Made by a program: the position numbers and the translations under genes
The notes under the pieces: model-generated
What the model was told of the DNA's origin: nothing
What the model saw: the letters and a program-made list of their open reading frames with translations, nothing else
Database searches by the model: none
Part shown: positions 59,054-64,000 of the stretch, piece by piece
How positions within the stretch are numbered: the first letter of the stretch is position 1
Layout of the letters: every line of letters begins with the position of its first letter
Assembly (NCBI RefSeq): GCF_900100075.1
Contig: NZ_FNEG01000007.1
Location: 124,001-188,000 of the forward strand
Reading direction: 5' to 3'
Length of the DNA: 64,000 nt
Origin: Chryseobacterium jejuense
Lineage (GTDB): Bacteria; Bacteroidota; Bacteroidia; Flavobacteriales; Weeksellaceae

Positions 59054-59667
59054 GATACTAATTCTGATTTTAATTCTTTTTCAAATACGTTTCTCACATG
59101 TTCACTGTAAAGCTTCATATCACGCTCTATGTTGGCATTTTTTTCTACATCATGGAAGTGGAAACTTTCCATTTTTTCTAATGATACAAAGGCATTCATT
59201 CTGTGAAAACCAAATAAAGGTCCTTCATCTACACTTTTTTCATCAAAAAATTCTCCAGGAAGCGTAAAGGCTGTAGCAGGAGCATTCCAGCTTGTTGTTA
59301 CCATATATTTTCTTCCGCCAAGCATTCCTCCTGTACCATAATTGATCTCAGGGTTGGCAGCATTTCTTCCGTCACTCATATAAATACCTTTTGCATGACC
59401 TGCTGTGAACACTTCATCAATATATTTTTTTAATCCGTTCGGAAGCTGGAACCACCAAATTGGAGTATGGTAAATGATATAATCTGCCCAAACAAATTTT
59501 TCTACTTCTTCATGCTTGTTATAGTGTTCACTTACATTGGTGATTTTTACTTCTACATTATCAAATTCCTTAAGAACGGCTAATGTATTTTCTGCGATAG
59601 TATGATTATATTTTCCTCCGGAATGTCCGAAATTTTGTCCTCCGTTGATGATTAGTACTTTTTTCAT
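59050..59667 (-). CDS. NADPH quinone reductase, MdaB-like flavodoxin fold
   Basis: FAD-dependent NAD(P)H quinone reductase of 205 residues. The flavodoxin-like start IINGGQNFGHSGGKYNHTIA and YHTPIWWFQLPNGLKKYIDEVFTAGHAKGIY (pieces) match MdaB/KefF-like reductases. First gene of the mdaB-ygiN-pfpI operon. It reduces quinones fully to quinols, which would limit oxidative cycling; expression control is unknown. Confidence 0.9.
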   Translation of the reverse strand: MKKVLIINGGQNFGHSGGKYNHTIAENTLAVLKEFDNVEVKITNVSEHYNKHEEVEKFVWADYIIYHTPIWWFQLPNGLKKYIDEVFTAGHAKGIYMSDGRNAANPEINYGTGGMLGGRKYMVTTSWNAPATAFTLPGEFFDEKSVDEGPLFGFHRMNAFVSLEKMESFHFHDVEKNANIERDMKLYSEHVRNVFEKELKSELVS

Positions 59668-59954
59668 TTTTTTATGATTGTTTAAATTTTACTCTGCAAA
59701 GTTACCTCGGATGTATGTATAATAAAAATAATATAAATTATAGCAAAGTATCAGAATATTTATATGATATAATTTGTATATATTCTGAATGATGAATGTA
59801 TTTCTTATCAATTTTATGGTTAAGAATCACTCACTCTTAATTTATGAAGTGAAAATTAACGATCAATAATCACTGTTTCATGGTAAAATGTCATGCTGTA
59901 TCTGATTTGGAATTATCTTGCGTCTTGTAAATTTGATGAAGAAATAGACAGAGA

Positions 59955-60701
59955 ATGATACAGATAGCAGTTTTCAGTGATGTACATGGGAATCTTCCTG
60001 CATTGGACGTAGTATTGAAGGATATTGAGCAGAGAGGAATTCATCAGAAATTCTGCTTGGGAGATCTTGTAGATTTTGCCCCTTGGGGAAATGAAGTGAT
60101 AGAAAGAATACAGAATTTGAATGTTCCTTGTCTGATGGGCAATCATGATGAAAGAATTGCTTTTGATCTGCCTGTTTTTCCTTTATCTAAGCATTCTCAG
60201 GAAGAAACGAATGCGAGATTTATCGCTATAGATCATTCTAAACAACATATTACAGAAGAAAACAAAAAGTTTCTTTCCGGGCTTCCTTTTCATTTGAAAT
60301 TAAACTATAAAATGGGTAGTAAACATTGGAATATCCAGTTGGTACATTCCAGCTTGGAAAGTAATGATACTTATCTGTATGAATCGGAAGGTGATGAGGT
60401 TTTTATGAATATGCTGGAAGATTCAAAAGCTGATCTGATTGTGATGGGACATACGCATTTATCATTTACAAAACAGTTTGAAAATAAGAAGTGGGCTGTT
60501 AATTGTGGTTCTGTAGGCCGCTCCAAAGAAGAAAACAGATTAGCTTCTTATTTGATTTTGACTTTAGATGATGAAAAGATTGTTCCTGAAATTGTACAGT
60601 TGAGCTATCCCCTTGAAGAGACAGTCCGCCAAATCGAAGAAAGTGGGGTTCCCAATTATTATGCTGCCTTCTTAAGAAATGAAAAAGTATCAATATTGTA
60701 A
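59955..60701 (+). CDS. Metallophosphoesterase, YfcE/ApaH-like
   Basis: Cytoplasmic dinuclear-metal phosphoesterase of 248 residues. All five motifs are present: DVHGN (near 9), GDLVDF (near 36), GNHDE (near 60), the late His in VHSS and GHTH (near 157). Substrate unknown; related proteins act on cyclic nucleotides or phosphodiesters. The upstream gap (59668-59954, 287 bp) is AT-rich with no other feature noticed. Confidence 0.9.
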   Translation: MIQIAVFSDVHGNLPALDVVLKDIEQRGIHQKFCLGDLVDFAPWGNEVIERIQNLNVPCLMGNHDERIAFDLPVFPLSKHSQEETNARFIAIDHSKQHITEENKKFLSGLPFHLKLNYKMGSKHWNIQLVHSSLESNDTYLYESEGDEVFMNMLEDSKADLIVMGHTHLSFTKQFENKKWAVNCGSVGRSKEENRLASYLILTLDDEKIVPEIVQLSYPLEETVRQIEESGVPNYYAAFLRNEKVSIL

Positions 60702-60831
60702 TTTTTCTTAAATATATCACTCCTATATATAATGAAACTGTCTGGGAGTTGCAGTATTTTTCTATGTTGTAAATAGTTGTAATGTTTTGATTTGTAGTTA
60801 ATTGTAATTACTCGGACTTTGATTTGTAGAG

Positions 60832-60867
60832 ATTCGAACTCATTTTTTTATTAAAATCAGTTCGAAT
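60832..60867. repeat. Inverted repeat upstream of the hydrolase gene
   Basis: ATTCGAACT (60832-60840) and AGTTCGAAT (60859-60867) are perfect 9-bp inverted repeats with an 18-nt A/T loop, between the phosphoesterase and hydrolase genes. It could be a terminator or an operator. Confidence 0.4.
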
Positions 60868-60933
60868 TGTTTTATTCGGACCTTTTTAAGAATTCTCTGG
60901 AGGATATTTGTATCAAATTAAAATCTAGAAATC

Positions 60934-61869
60934 ATGAAAAAGTCAAGTCTTTTTATTCTTTTACTACTATCAGCATTTTGTATGGCACAATTACATAAAG
61001 GGAAAATAGATACCCTGCTTATTCCAGAAATTGGTGGAATAAAACAAGCCATAGATATTAAAACAGATGATTCCGGAAAGCCAATATTGCTCTTTTTATC
61101 AGGAGGCCCTGGAAGCTCTATGAGAAAAAATGCTGATTCTTTTACAAAGCTTTTAAAAAGTAAATTCACCATTGTTCAGTGGGATCAGAGAGATGCCGGA
61201 AAAACGCTGGAATTAAATCCTTCTCCAGTTCAGCCTTCAGTGGAGCTGATGGGAAAAGATACTTATCAGGTGATCAATTTCCTGAGAAAAGAATTAAAAC
61301 AGGAAAAAATATACCTGTTGGGAAGTTCATGGGGAAATGCTTTAGGATTCTACATCGTTAGAAATCATCCTGAGCTGTTACATGCTTATTTTGCTGTAAA
61401 TCCTGTGGTAAGCCAGCTAGAGAGTGAGAAAGAATTGCTTCAGATTTTAAAAGATCATTTCAAAGCAGATCCTGTTGCTTCTAAAGAATTAGCAAGTGTA
61501 CAGATTCCGTTCAAAGTAGATGAAGATCTGTTTTATTTAAGAAAATGGCTTTTTTATAAAGATGGAAAACAATATGTAACCGGGGACGAATTCAAAAAGG
61601 GATTTCTTCAATGGTCAAAAACCTGGTCACCAGCTTGGAATGAAGTAATGAATATTGATCTTCCTAAGACTTTAAAGAAAGTGGATTGTCCTATTTATTT
61701 CTTTGTTGGTAAAAACGATGTTCAAACTTCTACGAGAATTACCACCGACTATTTTGAAAAAGTAAAAGCACCGAAAAAAGATCTTGTTTTATTTGAAAAT
61801 TCAGGGCATCAGATTCATAAAGATGAAGCGGAAAAATTTCAAAATGCAATACTTCAGATCGTAAAATAA
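60934..61869 (+). CDS. Exported alpha/beta hydrolase, prolyl-iminopeptidase-like
   Basis: Predicted periplasmic S33-type hydrolase of 311 residues (signal peptide MKKSSLFILLLLSAFCMAQ). GGPG (57-60) forms the oxyanion region of prolyl iminopeptidases, VQWDQRDAGKT follows, nucleophile Ser132 lies in GSSWGN, the acid in FVGKNDVQTS and His in SGHQIHKDE. Substrate may be N-terminal proline peptides or another small ester or amide; the leaving-group pocket cannot be judged by eye. Confidence 0.88.
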   Translation: MKKSSLFILLLLSAFCMAQLHKGKIDTLLIPEIGGIKQAIDIKTDDSGKPILLFLSGGPGSSMRKNADSFTKLLKSKFTIVQWDQRDAGKTLELNPSPVQPSVELMGKDTYQVINFLRKELKQEKIYLLGSSWGNALGFYIVRNHPELLHAYFAVNPVVSQLESEKELLQILKDHFKADPVASKELASVQIPFKVDEDLFYLRKWLFYKDGKQYVTGDEFKKGFLQWSKTWSPAWNEVMNIDLPKTLKKVDCPIYFFVGKNDVQTSTRITTDYFEKVKAPKKDLVLFENSGHQIHKDEAEKFQNAILQIVK

Positions 61870-61877
61870 TCTGTGAA

Positions 61878-62039
61878 AAGATAAAAGGCAGGAAGCTGGG
61901 AGTGGGAAGCAGGAAGGTGCCAGGCAAATTATTTATAGCTGTTATTGGATTAAATGATTTAAAAAATCAATAAATAACGTGATAGTGTTTGTATACGGCT
62001 CATTTACTTCCCTCTTCCAGCTTCAGGCTTTCTGATCTT
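61878..62039. repeat. Imperfect palindrome with GGAAGCTGG words, second copy
   Basis: AAGAT..GGCAGGAAGCTGGGAGTGGGAAG (61878-61909) is mirrored by CTTCCCTCTTCCAGCTTCAG..GATCTT (62007-62039) with only a few mismatches over about 32 nt per arm. No gene lies between the arms. The same words occur at 56554-56706. Confidence 0.7.
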
Positions 62040-62073
62040 ATCAAAACTATTAATTAGTATTATGATTATTTTG

Positions 62074-62081
62074 TAATTTTG
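62074..62081 (+). promoter_or_regulatory. -7 element of the LysR gene
   Basis: TAATTTTG matches TAnnTTTG, 24 nt before the ATG; no -33 TTG at the usual distance. Confidence 0.35.
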
Positions 62082-62105
62082 TATCAGAATATTAATAATT
62101 AAGTC

Positions 62106-63008
62106 ATGGTCAATTTAGAATGGTATCGTACTTTTAAGGCGATCTATAAAACCGGGACGTTAACAGGTGCAGCTGATGCCTTATTCATTTCGCAACCTGG
62201 GGTGAGTTTGCATTTAAGTTCACTGGAAGCGTATGTAGGATATAAGTTGTTCGACAGAACGGGTAGGAAGATGATTCCTACGGAGAGAGGAAAAGTATTG
62301 TTCAATGCAGTTGCAGAACCTCTTACCAAGCTGGAAGATGTAGAAAAAAACTTTCAGAAGTCTACAGAAAAACATACGCCGACCATTAGTGTGGGGATGT
62401 GTTTTGAAACTTTTCAGACTACACTGGAGCAATATGTTTCTTCATTACCTTTCAACCTGATTATCAGTTTTGGAGAATATCCTGAAATGCTGGATCAATT
62501 GGATAAAGGGATTCTGGACCTTATTATTACTCCGAAAAAAGGATCTTCACCCAATATAGAGCATGAAGCATTTTCTTCGGAACAGATTATATTGGTTGGT
62601 GGAAAAGATGTAGACACTGAAGCTTTCAAAAAGGTGTTGAAAACAAAAGATGCAGAACAGATCGAAGCGTGGCTGAAGAATGAAAAATGGTACGGAACCA
62701 CGGGAGATATGGAACATCTTTTCCAGTATTGGACTTTAAATTTTGGACATAAACCGAATTTCCGTCCGAATTATATTGTTCCGAACTTGAATTCAATCAT
62801 CCGTTGCCTGAAAGGAGGAACAGGATTAGCTGTTGTACCGGATTTCTTATGCAAAAATGAAATAGAAAGTGGAGAAATTAAACTAATCTGGGAAGGAAAG
62901 AAAAAGTTGGAAAACACTTTGTATTTCGGATGTAGAAAAAAGACCAATTACCAAACAGAAATAGAACATATTAAGGGATTATTCCGTAAGGTGATGGGTA
63001 AAAACTAA
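62106..63008 (+). CDS. LysR-family transcriptional regulator
   Basis: DNA-binding regulator of 300 residues. Residues 1-60 form the winged HTH (EWYRTFKAIYKTGTLTGAADALFISQPGVSLHLSSLE, pieces). The effector-binding domain starts near 90 (TISVGMCFETFQTTLEQYV). Target genes are unknown; several redox genes lie within 10 kb, but none is divergent from it. The GNAT gene follows after 10 bp, likely co-transcribed. Confidence 0.93.
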   Translation: MVNLEWYRTFKAIYKTGTLTGAADALFISQPGVSLHLSSLEAYVGYKLFDRTGRKMIPTERGKVLFNAVAEPLTKLEDVEKNFQKSTEKHTPTISVGMCFETFQTTLEQYVSSLPFNLIISFGEYPEMLDQLDKGILDLIITPKKGSSPNIEHEAFSSEQIILVGGKDVDTEAFKKVLKTKDAEQIEAWLKNEKWYGTTGDMEHLFQYWTLNFGHKPNFRPNYIVPNLNSIIRCLKGGTGLAVVPDFLCKNEIESGEIKLIWEGKKKLENTLYFGCRKKTNYQTEIEHIKGLFRKVMGKN

Positions 63009-63018
63009 TCGGTTTGGA

Positions 63019-63525
63019 ATGAAGAAAGTTTTGGAAACAGATCGGCTTCTGTTAAGGGAATTAACCGTTGAAGATGCGGATAATTTTTATAAGCTGAATG
63101 AAAACCCTAATGTTATAAGATATACTGGAGATTCACCCTTTGAAGATATTCAAGAAGCTTATACTTTTTTGCAAAATTATAAAGATTATGAAGTCAATGG
63201 GTATGGAAGATGGGCTGTCATTGACCGATCAAGTCATGAATTTTTAGGATGGTGCGGGTTGAAATATGACCGTTCTAAGGATGAAACAGATATTGGCTTC
63301 AGATTCTTTGAAGAGCATTGGAATAATGGATTAGCCACAGAAAGTGCTGCTGCTTGTTTAAAATATGGATTTGAAAAGTTAAACCTTAAAAAGATTATTG
63401 GGAGGGCAATGTCTGATAATATAGCTTCTATAATGGTATTGCAAAAGCTTGGGCTGACTTTTGATAAGGAGTTTGATTTTGATGGTCACAAGGGTTTTAT
63501 CTATACCATTCAAAAAAACAGATAG
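63019..63525 (+). CDS. GNAT acetyltransferase, RimJ/RimL-like
   Basis: Cytoplasmic acetyl-CoA-dependent acetyltransferase of 168 residues. The start VLETDRLLLRELTVEDADNFYKLNENPNVIRY and the acetyl-CoA-binding GFRFFEEHWNNGLATESAAACLKYGFE (pieces) are typical of GNAT_3 (RimJ/RimL) proteins. Substrate unknown. It follows LysR by 10 bp. Confidence 0.9.
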   Translation: MKKVLETDRLLLRELTVEDADNFYKLNENPNVIRYTGDSPFEDIQEAYTFLQNYKDYEVNGYGRWAVIDRSSHEFLGWCGLKYDRSKDETDIGFRFFEEHWNNGLATESAAACLKYGFEKLNLKKIIGRAMSDNIASIMVLQKLGLTFDKEFDFDGHKGFIYTIQKNR

Positions 63526-63529
63526 AAAA

Positions 63530-63994
63530 CTATGATAATGGACATTCTAAAATAATCATATCCCGCATCTGCAAACCGTTTTCATAAATCGGGGATGGGT
63601 AATTTTCAATAAAGAAATCTTTACGTATCCCTATTTTATGAAAACCGTTTCTCTCATAAAACCTGATCTGCTGAAATCCTGTATCTGAAGTTCCTACACT
63701 TAGGACTTCATAATGATTGTCACGGGCAATTTCCTTGGCTTGATCCATTAAAATACTCCCAATTCCCTTGCTCCTGTAGTTTTCAATAACAGCAATATTT
63801 TTAATCTCTAGCTCAGTATCACTGTTTTTGTATAAGGCCATAACGGCAATATTTTCAGCATCATCTTGAAGCAGATAGATATCACATTTAAAAATATACT
63901 GATTGATGGCCTCAACGGTTTCATCTGCCAGTAATAATAGCCCGTAAGGAATTTCTGAATCCTTTTCACTCTTATTAAAAGTATATTGCTCCAT
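63530..63994 (-). CDS. GNAT-family N-acetyltransferase
   Basis: Acetyl-CoA-dependent acetyltransferase of 154 residues. The CoA pyrophosphate loop lies in VIENYRSKGIGSILMDQAKEIA and is followed by SVGTSDTGFQQIRFYERNGFHKIG. Complete frame, convergent with the other GNAT gene and only 4 bp from it. Substrate unknown. Confidence 0.9.
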   Translation of the reverse strand: MEQYTFNKSEKDSEIPYGLLLLADETVEAINQYIFKCDIYLLQDDAENIAVMALYKNSDTELEIKNIAVIENYRSKGIGSILMDQAKEIARDNHYEVLSVGTSDTGFQQIRFYERNGFHKIGIRKDFFIENYPSPIYENGLQMRDMIILECPLS

Positions 63995-64000
63995 CTGTAA

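Overview
The window looks like a chromosomal segment of a flavobacterium close to Chryseobacterium (Bacteroidota, Weeksellaceae). The evidence is the low GC content, the Bacteroidota-type promoter boxes (TTG, about 19 nt, then TAnnTTTG) found a few nucleotides ahead of many start codons, a type IX secretion C-terminal sorting domain, TonB-dependent receptors, many lipoproteins with Cys-Lys-Lys after the cleavage site, and family choices typical of that group. There are 60 protein genes. I found no rRNA, tRNA, CRISPR array, insertion sequence or prophage.

Layout. 1-25 kb is mostly housekeeping: asparagine synthase, an RNA m5C methyltransferase, a YjdM-type zinc ribbon, an orphan ABC ATPase, a YceI lipoprotein, pheS, a flavin reductase/2Fe-2S ferredoxin pair, a prolyl oligopeptidase, a LOG-family protein, PepD, recR with a glycosyltransferase, secG, a two-gene M16 peptidase operon and a UvrD/PcrA helicase. 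25-33 kb holds a TonB receptor, a TPP-riboswitch-controlled thiamine salvage operon (thiM-thiE-thiD-tenA) and CstA. 33-38 kb is accessory: two alpha/beta hydrolases, a DUF3037/HipA-like kinase pair, a secreted SGNH/PKD/T9SS protein and a lipoprotein with the lysozyme-inhibitor (Ivy) loop. 38-48 kb is a tyrosine/homogentisate catabolic region (flavin reductase, fahA, hpd, hmgA) with two acetyl-CoA hydrolase/transferase-family genes between hpd and hmgA. 48-51 kb holds a second TonB receptor translationally coupled to a thioredoxin-like protein, with a metalloregulator-like palindrome over its promoter. 51-64 kb is rich in redox and electrophile-stress genes: HxlR with a divergent quinone oxidoreductase/cupin operon, Crp/Fnr, DoxX, AhpD-like, aldo/keto reductase, a DJ-1/PfpI-MdaB-monooxygenase operon, LysR and two GNAT proteins.

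The most unusual signal is between the genes. At least seven gaps carry long, concentric, imperfect palindromes built from a small shared vocabulary of words (GGAAAACGC..AAGGCGCAAAG, CCACGAATGCACGAATAA, CTATGTACCTATGTGG, AACCATTAAG.TATT, GGAAGCTGGAAGAGGGAAG and others). One palindrome-like unit (39071-39557) contains a gene: a GxxExxY-family protein with PD-(D/E)XK-nuclease-like residues sits between perfect 21-bp inverted repeats. My leading hypothesis is that these are a Bacteroidota intergenic element family and that GxxExxY may be its coding member, loosely comparable to REP elements with RAYT proteins. The inverted repeats and shared words are seen directly; the mobility or partnership idea is inference.

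Limits: family calls are from motif recognition by eye. No database search, structure prediction or RNA folding was run.
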